Source: Spiribacter salilacus
GTDB taxonomy: Bacteria; Pseudomonadota; Gammaproteobacteria; Nitrococcales; Nitrococcaceae
Length of the DNA: 64,000 bases
Assembly: GCF_009649225.1 (NCBI RefSeq)
Contig: NZ_WJPP01000001.1
Span: 124,001-188,000 of the forward strand
Direction of reading: 5' to 3'
A program made the position numbers and the translations under genes. How positions within the stretch are numbered: position 1 is the first letter of the stretch; each line of letters begins with the position of its first letter. Shown one piece after another: positions 21,574 to 30,728 of the stretch. The notes beneath the pieces are model-generated. The model saw nothing but the letters and a program-made list of their open reading frames with translations, did not search any database and was not told the origin of the DNA.

Positions 21574-22691
21574 GCGGATTGATTGAGAAATACGCAGATC
21601 GACTGCCACTGCCCGCAGATGCAAGGGCAATTAGCCTAGGCGAGGGCAATACGCCGCTCATTCGGCTTAATAATCTCGCTCGGGGTTTGCCCACAGACAT
21701 TGAGCTTTATGTGAAGTATGAAGGACTCAACCCAACGGGTTCCTTTAAAGATCGTGGCATGACCGTGGCGGTTACTCAGGCCGTTGCTGAAGGGAGCCAG
21801 GCAATTATTTGCGCCTCCACCGGTAATACCTCGGCAGCCGCGGCTGCTTACGCTGCTCGTGCGGGCATTAGAGCCTTTGTGCTGATACCCGATGGTAAGA
21901 TCGCCATGGGCAAGCTAGCGCAGGCAATTATGCATGGCGCGGATGTTTTGCAAATTCAGGGTAACTTTGATGATGGGATGCGCATCGTTAAAGAAATGGC
22001 TCAAAGTGCGCCGGTTAGCTTAGTTAACTCGGTTAATCCTTATCGGCTGCAAGGCCAAAAAACCGCCGCTTTTGAAATTTGCGAAACCTTAGGCCGGGCG
22101 CCAGACTACCATTGCTTGCCGGTTGGCAACGCCGGCAATATCACCGCCTATTGGATGGGGTACACCGAAATGGCCTTGGCGCCAGGGCAAACGGGCACGG
22201 CGGCCTGTCATTTCTGCCAGGGTGAATGCCCATACCATCAAGGGGCGGTGACTCAGCGGCCGGTGATGGTGGGTTATCAGGCCAGTGGCTCGGCGCCTTT
22301 TTTGCGGGGTCATCCGGTTGAGCAGCCAGAAACCGTCGCTACGGCTATTCGCATTGGGGCGCCGCAGAGCTGGACTCAGGCATTAGCCGCTTCGCAAGAA
22401 TCCAATGGATGGTTTGATGAGTTTGATGATGCGGAGATTCTTGAGGTGCAGTGGCAGCTGGCTAGCCAGGAGGGGATCTTCTGCGAACCGGCATCGGCGG
22501 TTTCGGTTGCTGGAGCACTTCGAGACATTCGCAGCGGGCGTATACCGGCTGGCAGTACCGTAGTTTGCACGCTGACGGGGCACGGGTTAAAAGATCCTGA
22601 TGTGGCCCATCAGCGCGCTGATCAAGCACTAAGCAAGGTGGAGGCGTCTCCAGAAGCAGTTCGCGAGGCAATCCTTAGATCACTTGGATGA
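21570..22691 (+). CDS. thrC: Threonine synthase (short form) with a Cys/His-rich insertion
   Basis: ThrC makes threonine from O-phosphohomoserine with PLP. The 373 residues are of the short Bacillus-like type, not the roughly 470-residue Pseudomonas/E. coli type. The PLP Lys60 is in NPTGSFKDRGM, the Asn loop in CASTGNTSAAAAAYA, and the phosphate loop in PVGNAGNITAYWMGY. Between WMGYTE and PVMVGYQASGSAPF there is extra sequence (about 201-227) with Cys213, His214, Cys216, Cys220 and His223, which I do not know from standard short ThrC proteins. The frame stays open across it and the flanks align well, so a frameshift is unlikely. It is coupled to hom by an ATGA overlap. Confidence 0.95.
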   Translation: MSGLIEKYADRLPLPADARAISLGEGNTPLIRLNNLARGLPTDIELYVKYEGLNPTGSFKDRGMTVAVTQAVAEGSQAIICASTGNTSAAAAAYAARAGIRAFVLIPDGKIAMGKLAQAIMHGADVLQIQGNFDDGMRIVKEMAQSAPVSLVNSVNPYRLQGQKTAAFEICETLGRAPDYHCLPVGNAGNITAYWMGYTEMALAPGQTGTAACHFCQGECPYHQGAVTQRPVMVGYQASGSAPFLRGHPVEQPETVATAIRIGAPQSWTQALAASQESNGWFDEFDDAEILEVQWQLASQEGIFCEPASAVSVAGALRDIRSGRIPAGSTVVCTLTGHGLKDPDVAHQRADQALSKVEASPEAVREAILRSLG

Positions 22692-23689
22692 TTGATATGC
22701 CGAGCCATTCGCATATCGTCTGTTTAGCCCCGGCCCTGCTGGGGCCTGTTCCTAATACGCTTGCCCAAGCGGTGGGTACCACGCCGCGACCTAATCTGGA
22801 GTGGCTCTTACAAAGGGCGAACCCCATTCAATGTCAGGCCAGCGGTAGCGAAGGCTTATTAGCTGAACGCTTCCCGCGGCTACCCGCTGCGGGTCCGTTG
22901 ATTGCTGCTGCATCGGGCTTAAAAGACAAGAGCTTCTGTTATCGTGCCGCGCCTATTCATTTACGGGCTGACCGTGACCGGCTATTGGTGTTTGCTGGCC
23001 AAGACTGTTTTCTGAATGAGGCAGAGAGCCAATCAATTTGCGATGCCGTCAACGCGGCGTTTAAAGACGACGGCATTTTGCTGGTTGCCCACGGTTCAGA
23101 GTGGTTATTGTTTGTGGATACGCCGCCTGGGCCTGAGCTTCCGCCGCTCTCTAGGTTGGCAGGTCGCTACCTCGATACGGTCATTCCGATGGACGCGACC
23201 GCAAAGCGGTGGCGACAGCTACTGAACGAAATTCAGATGCTGCTGCACGCACATCCGGTTAATCAAGCGCGAGAAGCGGCGGGGTTGCTGGTGGTCAATG
23301 GGCTTTGGGCTTGGGGAGGCGGCGCCATTCAGGTTGACTCAGCCAAAGCCCTGCTAAGTGAGAGCTGGCTTTTTGAAGGCGACAGTGCGCTTGTGAAGGG
23401 CGCAAATGCGCTAATGCGGGGCGCAGATCAGCCGACCAATCGAACCGTGTGGCTCTACGAGGCAGCCGAGCAGGCGCTGATGGGAGGAGATGCGGGCGCT
23501 TGGCTGGCGGCCATCGATTGGTTTGAGACCAACCTCGCAAAGCAATGGGTTGAGCAATGTAAAGTGGCCGGTGCAACGGTTGAACTGCGGGTAGGGGATG
23601 GAATGGGGTGGCAGATAGATAAGGGTTCAAAATGGCACTTCTGGCGGCGTAAGCATCCACTACGTAGCTTTATTAAGGTGAAGGATTAA
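22688..23689 (+). CDS. RpfE-like protein (COG4255 type)
   Basis: A 333-residue protein that resembles the RpfE family found next to recJ in Xanthomonas and many beta/gammaproteobacteria. Visible marks are GPLIAAASGL-like and LLVFAGQDCFLNEAE stretches in the first half, the WRQLLNEIQMLLHAHPVNQAREA segment, and NGLWAWGGG with a Trp-rich turn. The last third is weakly conserved and basic (HFWRRKHPLRSF). No catalytic motif can be named. In Xanthomonas rpfE mutants have mild effects on extracellular enzymes, but the biochemical role is unknown. It overlaps thrC (ATGA) and recJ (TAATG), so it is translated with both. Confidence 0.72.
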   Translation: MIDMPSHSHIVCLAPALLGPVPNTLAQAVGTTPRPNLEWLLQRANPIQCQASGSEGLLAERFPRLPAAGPLIAAASGLKDKSFCYRAAPIHLRADRDRLLVFAGQDCFLNEAESQSICDAVNAAFKDDGILLVAHGSEWLLFVDTPPGPELPPLSRLAGRYLDTVIPMDATAKRWRQLLNEIQMLLHAHPVNQAREAAGLLVVNGLWAWGGGAIQVDSAKALLSESWLFEGDSALVKGANALMRGADQPTNRTVWLYEAAEQALMGGDAGAWLAAIDWFETNLAKQWVEQCKVAGATVELRVGDGMGWQIDKGSKWHFWRRKHPLRSFIKVKD

Positions 23690-25464
23690 TGGGTCAGCAG
23701 CCGCAATGGGCCGATCGACCGCAGCCCAATGAACCCGATTCACTACCCCAAGAGCTGCCTGACTTATTGCGTCGAATTTATCGCGCCCGCGGCGTTTTGA
23801 CGGCAGATGCCCTCGATTATTCCCTGAGTGGCCTGCCAGATCCCAATAGTCTAGGGGGAATCGCGGCAGGGGCTGCACGGCTTGCCGCCGCAATTCAAAA
23901 CAACGAGCGCATTTTGGTGGTTGGCGATTTTGATGCGGATGGGGCCACGAGTTGTGCGCTGGCAATCAAGGCGCTTCAGCGGTTTGGTGCCACCCACATT
24001 CAGTATCTGGTGCCGAATCGCTTTGAGTTTGGCTATGGCTTAACCCCAGAGCTATTGGAAATGGCAACAGACCCGGCGCCCAATGTGATATTGACCGTTG
24101 ATAACGGCATAGCAGCTCACGCGGGTGTTGATGCTGCGCGTGCAGCCGGCATTGATGTAATCGTCACAGATCATCATTTACCGGCAAAAACTTTACCCAA
24201 TGCATTAGCAATCATTAACCCGCAGCTTGAAGTAAATCGGACTTTTGCGGGGCAGGGGTTAGCTGGCGTAGGGGTTACGTTTTATCTCATGCTTGGGGTG
24301 CGGGCCACGCTGAGAAACTTAGGTGCCTTTGCCGATGGCGTCAAAGAGCCCCCTCTAGCGGATCTTCTCGATCTCGTCGCACTGGGCACCGTTGCAGACT
24401 TAGTGCCCCTTGATACAGTTAACCGAACGTTGGTCGATCAAGGCCTGCGCCGTATTCGATCCGGTCAGTGCTGCGCAGGAATTACCGCATTGTTGGAAGT
24501 GGCCGGGCGCGATCCGCGCGTGGCAACGGCTGATGAGCTAGCGTTTGCCGCAGCGCCACGTTTAAACGCGGCAGGGCGAATTGCAGACATTGATATCGGT
24601 ATCGAGTGTCTGGTTGCTCAAAATCCTAAAGAAGCGAGGGAATTAGCAGAACAGCTCCAAACGCTAAATCAAGAAAGACGAAGCATAGAGCAATCAATGC
24701 GCGATGCCGCGCTGAGTGGGCTTGATGCTGAATCGATTGAGGGGGTAGAGGCCTTACCGCCCATTCTTTGTGTGATGCGCGAAGATTGGCACCAGGGCGT
24801 TGTGGGCATTGTGGCAGGCCGCCTTAAAGAGCGGTTTCACCGTCCTGTGATTGCATTTGCCCCCGGCGATAACGGAGAGCTAAAAGGCTCTGGCCGATCA
24901 ACGGCCAATATTCACATGCGGGATTTAATTGAAGCGGTGGACATTGCGAGTGATCGGGCATTGATTAAGCGTTTTGGTGGGCATGCCATGGCAGCCGGTC
25001 TTACGTTGCCCGCCGCAGCCTACGAACCGTTTAAGGCGTGTGTCGAAAAAATCGTTCGCGATCAGTATGGAGACAAAGCGATCGCTGACGTTATCCTCAC
25101 TGACGGTCAGCTGGCGGCGGATGATTTTAGCCTGCAGCGTGCCTCAGAAATTAGGTACGCAGGGCCGTGGGGAAGTGGCTGTCCGGCCCCCTGCTTTAGA
25201 GGCGAGTTTCTTGTTCGCTCAACCCGAGTCGTGGGTCAAACACATCTGCGCCTTGAATTAAGCCCCAAGGCCGCACTGGAGCAGCGTTTAGAGGCAATCG
25301 CATTCAATGCAATTGAACATTGGCCCAAGCTAGAGAAAAGCCAAACCGAAGGATCAGATATCTCACTGATATTTCGGCTTGATGTTAATCGCTACCAAGG
25401 GCGTGATCGGCTACAGTTGGTTGTAGATCATTTTTTGCTTGAAGCACCGCTAAGTCTGCAATAA
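23689..25464 (+). CDS. recJ: Single-stranded-DNA-specific exonuclease RecJ
   Basis: RecJ is the 5'-to-3' single-strand DNA exonuclease used in RecF recombination and mismatch repair. The 591 residues (E. coli 577) carry the DHH-domain motifs: VVGDFDADGATS (Asp80, Asp82, Asp84), LTVDNGIAAHAG and VTDHHLP, then LVALGTVADLVPL and the DHHA1 motif GGHAMAAGLTLP. A C-terminal OB fold follows. The start shares one base with the previous stop. The last 80 bp overlap the end of prc on the other strand, a long convergent overlap that encodes the end of the OB domain. Confidence 0.96.
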   Translation: MGQQPQWADRPQPNEPDSLPQELPDLLRRIYRARGVLTADALDYSLSGLPDPNSLGGIAAGAARLAAAIQNNERILVVGDFDADGATSCALAIKALQRFGATHIQYLVPNRFEFGYGLTPELLEMATDPAPNVILTVDNGIAAHAGVDAARAAGIDVIVTDHHLPAKTLPNALAIINPQLEVNRTFAGQGLAGVGVTFYLMLGVRATLRNLGAFADGVKEPPLADLLDLVALGTVADLVPLDTVNRTLVDQGLRRIRSGQCCAGITALLEVAGRDPRVATADELAFAAAPRLNAAGRIADIDIGIECLVAQNPKEARELAEQLQTLNQERRSIEQSMRDAALSGLDAESIEGVEALPPILCVMREDWHQGVVGIVAGRLKERFHRPVIAFAPGDNGELKGSGRSTANIHMRDLIEAVDIASDRALIKRFGGHAMAAGLTLPAAAYEPFKACVEKIVRDQYGDKAIADVILTDGQLAADDFSLQRASEIRYAGPWGSGCPAPCFRGEFLVRSTRVVGQTHLRLELSPKAALEQRLEAIAFNAIEHWPKLEKSQTEGSDISLIFRLDVNRYQGRDRLQLVVDHFLLEAPLSLQ

Positions 25465-27463
25465 TCGCGGCTGCTTCGTCTCGAAGCACATCAGGGACGG
25501 CGTCTCTATCAAGATCATCAAGGGATTCGATGGGCTCAAGCCCATAGGCAGCAAGCTGCTCGTTGATGGCCTCAAGCCGTGCTGTTTCTTGTTGTTTAAT
25601 TTGTGCTCGACGCTTTTCTTCATTTAATGAAACGACGGTGTCTTGGCTTTCTTGTCGCAGCCGGGCGGCTTCCATCGATGCGCTTTTTAATGCGGGCTTA
25701 GAGTTAAGTCGCTCCTTATGGCGCGCTTCAAGCTCACCGACCAAAGACTCAAGGTTAGAGAGTTCATGGTAGGGCGTTGATTCGATGGTATTCCAAGGCA
25801 ACGCGTTTTCCGCATCCCTTTCATTAGCCATATTGGGTAACTCAGGATAGGGCAGCAATATATCTGGCGTAACGCCTTCAAGCTGCGTGCTATCACCATT
25901 AATGCGATAAAACTTCGCAATGGTTAGCTTTAAACGGCCCGCCATATCGTCGCTATTTGTTACGCCAAACCGATCGAGCCCAATTAGGGTTTGTACGGTG
26001 CCTTTACCGAAGGTCTGGGCTCCCATAACCACACCACGCCCATAATCCTGTATGGCGGCAGCAAAGATCTCCGAGGCAGAAGCACTGTTACTGTCCACTA
26101 ACACGCCAAGCGGGCCATCAAACAGTGTGCCGTTGGTATCAGGATCTCTTAAGACTTCTTTTTGCCCATTACTCCGGCGGACTTGCACAACAGGACCCTC
26201 GTCAATAAAAAGCCCCGTGAGCTTTACCGCTTCATCTAAAGAGCCACCTGAATTACCGCGCAGGTCAATAACCAAACCGTCGATTCCCGACAGCTTTCCA
26301 TCAGACAGCAACGCGGCAACATCCCGCGTAGTGCTTCGATAGTCTTCTTCCCCCGCACTGGCGGCCGCAAAATCGGTATAGAAGGTGGGGAGCTGAACAA
26401 CGCCAATTCGATGGGTTTTATCCCCTTGCTCAACCTCGATGACGTCTGCTTTGGCCGCTTGTTCTTCGAGTTCTATTGTATTTCGCTCTAGGGTAACTAA
26501 GCGCGAGCCACCCCCTGTTGATCCTGCGGAGGTGATGATTTCCAGCGTTACCTCTGAGCCTTTGGGCCCACGGATGAGGTCTACAACATCGCCCAGTCGC
26601 CATCCAACCACATCTTCAATAGCGTCTGGGGTTTGGCCTACGCCAATAATTTGATCCCCAGAGCCAAGTTCACCACTTTGAGAAGCGGGGCCACCTGCAA
26701 TCAGTTCAACAATTTCAACAAAATCGCCTTCCATGCTGAGTAGTGCGCCAATTCCTTCTAACGAGAGGCTCATGTTGATGTCGAAATTCTCGGAGGCACG
26801 CGGCGAGAGATAACTACTATGTGGATCGTAGACGCTAGATAACGCACTGATGAAAGTTTGAAAAACATCCTCGGCCGAGTATTGATCTAGATTGCGCGCA
26901 AGCCGTTCGTAGCGTTTAGTCAGCGATTCACGAATTGTGTCCAGATCACGGTCTGTGAGTTTTTGCGTCAAAATGTCGTTGAGCACTCGCTTTTCCCAGA
27001 TTTGATCAAGCGCTGCTGCTGATTCGGCCCAGTCTGCATTCTTTCGATCGAGATCAAGTACCTGATCACTATCAAAATTGAGTTCGCTTTGAAGGAGGGC
27101 AACGGCATGAGCACTGCGCTCTCTAACTCGCTCCCGATAACGATCAAAGATTTCAAACGCTAAGTCTAGATTTCCCGCGGCCACGTCGGCGCCCATCTGC
27201 GCTCGGCTTTCAGCGAATTCAGCGATATCGGTTTGTAAAAAGTAAAACCGCTCAGGATCAAGCATTTCAAAGTACTTCGTATAGAAGGCCTCTGAAATAT
27301 CTTCGTTAATTGATTGTTTACGATAGTGATATCGCTCAAGAAGCTCCGCAACAACTTGCCCCGCTTGGCTGTGATGAGGCTCCGGTGAGAGCTCACCTTT
27401 ACCATGAGCAATGTTTCCGATGGCCAACGCCAAAAGGAGGGCGGATGTTAACAGCAGGCGCAT
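25385..27463 (-). CDS. prc: Tail-specific periplasmic protease Prc
   Basis: Prc (Tsp) is a periplasmic S41 serine protease that trims FtsI and degrades MepS, thereby controlling peptidoglycan growth. With the ATG at 27463 (GGAG 9 bp upstream) it has 692 residues and a signal peptide MRLLLTSALLLALAIGNIAHG. An N-terminal Prc-specific helical domain (about 40-230), a PDZ domain (about 235-330, with MSLSLEGIGALL and GDQIIGVGQ) and the protease core follow. The nucleophile Ser is in SNSASASEIFAAA and the Lys in GAQTFGKGTVQTL. The C-terminal DUF3340 region is rich in Glu/Arg and probably helical. It is convergent with recJ and divergent from the next gene. Confidence 0.96.
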   Translation of the reverse strand: MRLLLTSALLLALAIGNIAHGKGELSPEPHHSQAGQVVAELLERYHYRKQSINEDISEAFYTKYFEMLDPERFYFLQTDIAEFAESRAQMGADVAAGNLDLAFEIFDRYRERVRERSAHAVALLQSELNFDSDQVLDLDRKNADWAESAAALDQIWEKRVLNDILTQKLTDRDLDTIRESLTKRYERLARNLDQYSAEDVFQTFISALSSVYDPHSSYLSPRASENFDINMSLSLEGIGALLSMEGDFVEIVELIAGGPASQSGELGSGDQIIGVGQTPDAIEDVVGWRLGDVVDLIRGPKGSEVTLEIITSAGSTGGGSRLVTLERNTIELEEQAAKADVIEVEQGDKTHRIGVVQLPTFYTDFAAASAGEEDYRSTTRDVAALLSDGKLSGIDGLVIDLRGNSGGSLDEAVKLTGLFIDEGPVVQVRRSNGQKEVLRDPDTNGTLFDGPLGVLVDSNSASASEIFAAAIQDYGRGVVMGAQTFGKGTVQTLIGLDRFGVTNSDDMAGRLKLTIAKFYRINGDSTQLEGVTPDILLPYPELPNMANERDAENALPWNTIESTPYHELSNLESLVGELEARHKERLNSKPALKSASMEAARLRQESQDTVVSLNEEKRRAQIKQQETARLEAINEQLAAYGLEPIESLDDLDRDAVPDVLRDEAAAIIADLAVLQAKNDLQPTVADHALGSD

Positions 27464-27499
27464 TGATTGAAACTCCAATATCTCGTCAATCTTGTATGC

Positions 27500-27528
27500 T
27501 TATGAGACTGTGCAAATCGCGATAAGAT
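27500..27528 (+). promoter_or_regulatory. Candidate promoter of the alpha/beta hydrolase gene
   Basis: TTATGA (27500-27505), a 17-bp spacer and TAAGAT (27523-27528) lie in the 89-bp gap between prc and the hydrolase, followed by AAAGGGA before the ATG at 27553. Confidence 0.38.
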
Positions 27529-27552
27529 CCATCATACGCAAAAGGGATAAGA

Positions 27553-28374
27553 ATGTTCACTGACCAACCTAAGTTAGAGGTAATTCATCGGGGGCCACGT
27601 GCTGGAGAAGCGCTGCATCCAACTCCGATTGTTTTGGTCCATGGAGCATTCGTGGGGGCATGGTGCTGGGAGCCGCATTTTTTAGACTTTTTTGCCGCTC
27701 AGGGATTTAACGTGATTGCACCCAGTTTGCGGGGGCATGGAGACAGTGGCGGTCGGCGATTGCTTAATTTTGCCGGTATTAGTGATTATGTTGAGGACCT
27801 CTCAAGCGTGGTTGAAGGGCTAGAGGGCCCTGCGCCCATCTTTATCGGGCATTCGATGGGGGCACTGGTTGTGCAGCGCTATCTCGAGCAGGCGCCCGCT
27901 AGTGGCGCTGTGCTGATGGCGCCGGTGCCGGCCCATGGGCTTGCCCCATCTTCTCTGCGTATGTTGATGGGTGATCCATTATTGTTTACGGAGTTTGGTT
28001 TGATACAGGCCTTTGGCACGGGAGCAATGAATGCAGACATTGGGCAACGCGCGGTATTTTCTGACCGCCTGACCACAGAGGAAATGGCTGCCTATTCAGC
28101 GCGAGTTCAGCAGGAGTCTCAGCGTGCTTTATGGGAGATGAACTTAAATCCTTGGCCGCGTCCCTGGCGTGTGGCGTACAAACCTCCCATGCTAGTGATG
28201 GCAGGGAGTGATGATGCATTATTTACGCCGACTGAGGTCAGTGGCACGGCCAGCTTATGGGGTGCGGATTGGTTAGAAATTCCTGATATTGCTCATGCAA
28301 TGATGCTTGAGCCAAATTGGCACACGGTTGCTGCTGCAATCAGTCGCTGGCTTTGGGCTAGAGCAATCCACTAA
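27553..28374 (+). CDS. Alpha/beta hydrolase, monoacylglycerol-lipase-like
   Basis: A soluble alpha/beta hydrolase of 273 residues. The oxyanion segment LVHGAFVGAWCW lies near 30-40, SLRGHGDSGG near 60, the nucleophile Ser in FIGHSMGALV (about 100), the acid in AGSDDALFTPTE and the His in IPDIAHAMMLEP. The substrate cannot be told from sequence; the general layout resembles lysophospholipases and esterases. It has AAAGGGATAAG before the ATG and its own likely promoter. No signal peptide is visible. It stands alone between the prc promoter region and a convergent DUF6231-like gene. Confidence 0.82.
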   Translation: MFTDQPKLEVIHRGPRAGEALHPTPIVLVHGAFVGAWCWEPHFLDFFAAQGFNVIAPSLRGHGDSGGRRLLNFAGISDYVEDLSSVVEGLEGPAPIFIGHSMGALVVQRYLEQAPASGAVLMAPVPAHGLAPSSLRMLMGDPLLFTEFGLIQAFGTGAMNADIGQRAVFSDRLTTEEMAAYSARVQQESQRALWEMNLNPWPRPWRVAYKPPMLVMAGSDDALFTPTEVSGTASLWGADWLEIPDIAHAMMLEPNWHTVAAAISRWLWARAIH

Positions 28375-28388
28375 CCACGACAAGCGGG

Positions 28389-28853
28389 TTACCAGCGGTA
28401 TTTGTCCCAGAGTTCTGGATTCGCCCAATGCCGAGGGTTAAGCCAATCAGGGGTGACTTTGTAGTTATCGATATCAAATTGGTACCAATGCCGATCGCCG
28501 GACGCATCTTCGCTATGCCCAATCTGATGAAATCCTAGACTCATTAACACTTGCCGATTGAGCGCACGGCTTTCATTAACAGGACCAGCAACCACCACAC
28601 GGTCAGCGTACACGTCACGCAGCCGCCCTGTGATCAGTGCCGCCTCAGCGTTGGGAATCGACGCTTCAGCGTCAATCACGGCCAGTTGCGCACGTGGCGC
28701 ACTGTCGATGTTACGCCAAGCAGCGTCGCCTGTTGCATGCCAAAGCGTTGGTCCTTGTGACGCGTCAAGAAAACGCGAATCATCGCTGACCAAGATTAAG
28801 GTTTCGGGACGCGTTTCTTCTAATAGTCGTTCAAAGGCAATCAAAGTACTCAC
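28389..28853 (-). CDS. Conserved protein, DUF6231-like, translation-coupled to ParA
   Basis: A 154-residue protein. It resembles proteins annotated DUF6231 in Pseudomonas and relatives; I recognise the layout rather than any motif. Visible features are TLILVSDDSRFL near the N-terminus, a middle part AQLAVIDAEASIPNAEAALI that looks like one side of a Rossmann-type sheet, LNRQVLMSLGFHQIG, and a Trp-rich tail (WYQFDIDNYKVTPDWLNPRHW). It contains no catalytic signature I can name. The GTG start overlaps the parA stop (GTGA), so both are made from one message. The coupling suggests a shared role, but none is known. Confidence 0.6.
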   Translation of the reverse strand: MSTLIAFERLLEETRPETLILVSDDSRFLDASQGPTLWHATGDAAWRNIDSAPRAQLAVIDAEASIPNAEAALITGRLRDVYADRVVVAGPVNESRALNRQVLMSLGFHQIGHSEDASGDRHWYQFDIDNYKVTPDWLNPRHWANPELWDKYRW

Positions 28854-29617
28854 AGGGCTTCCAAATTGGCGTGCAACCTTTTGTACTCTTCCGTCAGTTT
28901 GTGTTTGGGCGCAAGTGTAATCAACGGTTTGCCGGCTTGATGAGACTCCCTAACCTTGACCGATGCAGAGAGGAACGGCTCAAGGACACGATGCCCGGCT
29001 GCATGAAGCTCTTCAATCAGCGCCGCAGGCAGGCGAGCTCGCGATTGAAACTGGTTAACAATGACGCCCTCAACCGACAGCCCCTGATTATGGTCGGCTT
29101 GTAGTTCCCGTACGTTTGCCATCAGTTCGTCAATCGCTTGTCGCGCGAAGGCGTCACAATCAAAAGGAATTAAACACCGATCAGCCGCAATCAGCGCAGA
29201 GCGCGTATAAAAGTTCAAGGCAGGCGGTGTGTCGATATAAATGCGATCGTAGCCCTCGAGCGCTGAGAGGGCGTCTCGTAGCTTGTAGATCTTATAGCGA
29301 GACTCTAAGCGCCCATGCAAAGTGTCTAATGCTTCATGAGCGGGCATGAGATCGAGGTTTTCAAGCGGAGTGGGGTGAATAAAACTCGAAAGCTCCCGCG
29401 GGTAAATCCGAAAGCTCAAGGTGTCTTCAAAATAGCCTGCCACGGTTTGGTCGCTGTCCGATATCGGTTCAGAGCGAAGGTAATGGCTGGCATTGCACTG
29501 CGCATCGAGGTCAATAACCAGTGTTTTGAGCCCCTGGTTTGCGCTGATTGCGGCGAGATTGCAGGTAATTGTCGACTTTCCGACCCCACCTTTTTGATTA
29601 AATACCACCCGAATCAT
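28850..29617 (-). CDS. ParA-family ATPase (orphan)
   Basis: A MinD/ParA-type deviant Walker ATPase of 255 residues. The ATG at 29617 has AGGAG 7 bp upstream and starts MIRVVFNQKGGVGKSTITCN, with the signature Lys before the P-loop. Walker A' is TLVIDLDAQCNASHY and the switch region is YIDTPPALNFYT. Such ATPases position plasmids, chromosomes or protein clusters by ATP-driven dimerisation on DNA or membrane. No ParB or centromere-like repeats are seen nearby; the only linked gene is the small DUF6231-like one. Chromosomal orphan ParAs of this kind occur in Pseudomonas with unknown cargo. It is divergent from pyrD by 53 bp. Confidence 0.85.
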   Translation of the reverse strand: MIRVVFNQKGGVGKSTITCNLAAISANQGLKTLVIDLDAQCNASHYLRSEPISDSDQTVAGYFEDTLSFRIYPRELSSFIHPTPLENLDLMPAHEALDTLHGRLESRYKIYKLRDALSALEGYDRIYIDTPPALNFYTRSALIAADRCLIPFDCDAFARQAIDELMANVRELQADHNQGLSVEGVIVNQFQSRARLPAALIEELHAAGHRVLEPFLSASVKVRESHQAGKPLITLAPKHKLTEEYKRLHANLEAL

Positions 29618-29670
29618 TCTTCCACTCCTGTTATCATCCTTGCTGATTCGATACATATGAGTCTAGGCGG

Positions 29671-30720
29671 ATGTTGTTCTCCTTAACAAGGCGTTTACTG
29701 TTTTTATTGCCTCCAGAGGTTGCGCATGACTTCTCGATGGCCACCCTCGATGGTGCCCAAAAGCTCGGTTTAATGCGCCTTGCCGCTAATCCCGTGAAAG
29801 CCCCCGTTCAATTGTTGGGGCTTACCTTTCAAAATCGCGTCGGTCTGGCTGCTGGGCTGGATAAAAACGCAGATCACATTGGCGGGTTAGCCCAGCTAGG
29901 GTTTGGGTTTCTGGAAGTGGGCACCGTTACGCCAAAACCTCAGCCCGGAAACGATCGGCCAAGGCTATTTCGTATCCCAGAGCGACAGGCATTAATCAAT
30001 CGCATGGGGTTTAATAACAAAGGCGTTGATCACTTGGTCGAGCAACTGGCAACCAAACCCAGGCCGAGCATCCCGATTGGGATTAATATCGGCAAAAACC
30101 GCAATACCAGCAATGAGGAAGCTTTGGGTGACTATCTGCATTGCCTAGAGGCGCTCTATGAAGCGGCTGACTACATCACCGTCAATCTCTCCTCACCCAA
30201 TACCCCTGGGTTGCGGGCGCTTCAGGAAGGCCAAGCCCTACAAAATCTGGTTGCTGGGTTGATGCAAAAGCGAACAGCAATGGCTGAGAAGCTAGGGCGT
30301 TGCGTTCCCCTATTGGTCAAAATCGCCCCAGATATTGATCCAACGCCGTTAACTGAACTGGCCGACACCCTCCTTGAGGCCGGCGTTGATGGCATTATCG
30401 CGACCAACACCACGCTTGATCGGCAGGGTGTGGCCGGTTGTAAGCATGCTGAAGAAGTGGGCGGATTGAGCGGACAACCTTTGACTGAGAAATCAACTGA
30501 TATTGTTCGGAAGTTGCGGGCCCATATTGGTGATAACTGTGTATTGATTGCAGCGGGTGGTATTGCCAGCGCTAAAGATGCCCTTGATAAGGTGAACGCA
30601 GGCGCTGACTTAGTGCAAATTTACACTGGCTTAATTTATCGCGGCCCATCGGTTGTTAGCGAATCGGCATTGGCTCTTGCAAACATGCCTTGTGAATCTG
30701 GCCATTCATCGTCAAAATAG
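29671..30720 (+). CDS. pyrD: Dihydroorotate dehydrogenase (quinone), class 2
   Basis: PyrD oxidises dihydroorotate to orotate and passes electrons to quinone at the inner membrane. The 349 residues (E. coli 336) begin with the amphipathic N-terminal helix typical of class 2 enzymes (MLFSLTRRLLFLLPPEVAHDF). VGLAAGLDKNADHIGG, FGFLEVGTVTPKPQPGN, RLFRIPERQALINRMGFNN and VNLSSPNTPGLR follow, the last including the catalytic Ser region. FMN contacts are in IIATNTTLDR and IAAGGIASA. The gene ends 8 bp before tRNA-Ser. Confidence 0.96.
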   Translation: MLFSLTRRLLFLLPPEVAHDFSMATLDGAQKLGLMRLAANPVKAPVQLLGLTFQNRVGLAAGLDKNADHIGGLAQLGFGFLEVGTVTPKPQPGNDRPRLFRIPERQALINRMGFNNKGVDHLVEQLATKPRPSIPIGINIGKNRNTSNEEALGDYLHCLEALYEAADYITVNLSSPNTPGLRALQEGQALQNLVAGLMQKRTAMAEKLGRCVPLLVKIAPDIDPTPLTELADTLLEAGVDGIIATNTTLDRQGVAGCKHAEEVGGLSGQPLTEKSTDIVRKLRAHIGDNCVLIAAGGIASAKDALDKVNAGADLVQIYTGLIYRGPSVVSESALALANMPCESGHSSSK

Positions 30721-30728
30721 CGATCTTC

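Noticed and set aside
22170-22250. Frameshift as the cause of the ThrC insertion
   Set aside because: The frame is continuous and conserved ThrC sequence is found on both sides in the same frame, so two compensating errors would be needed.
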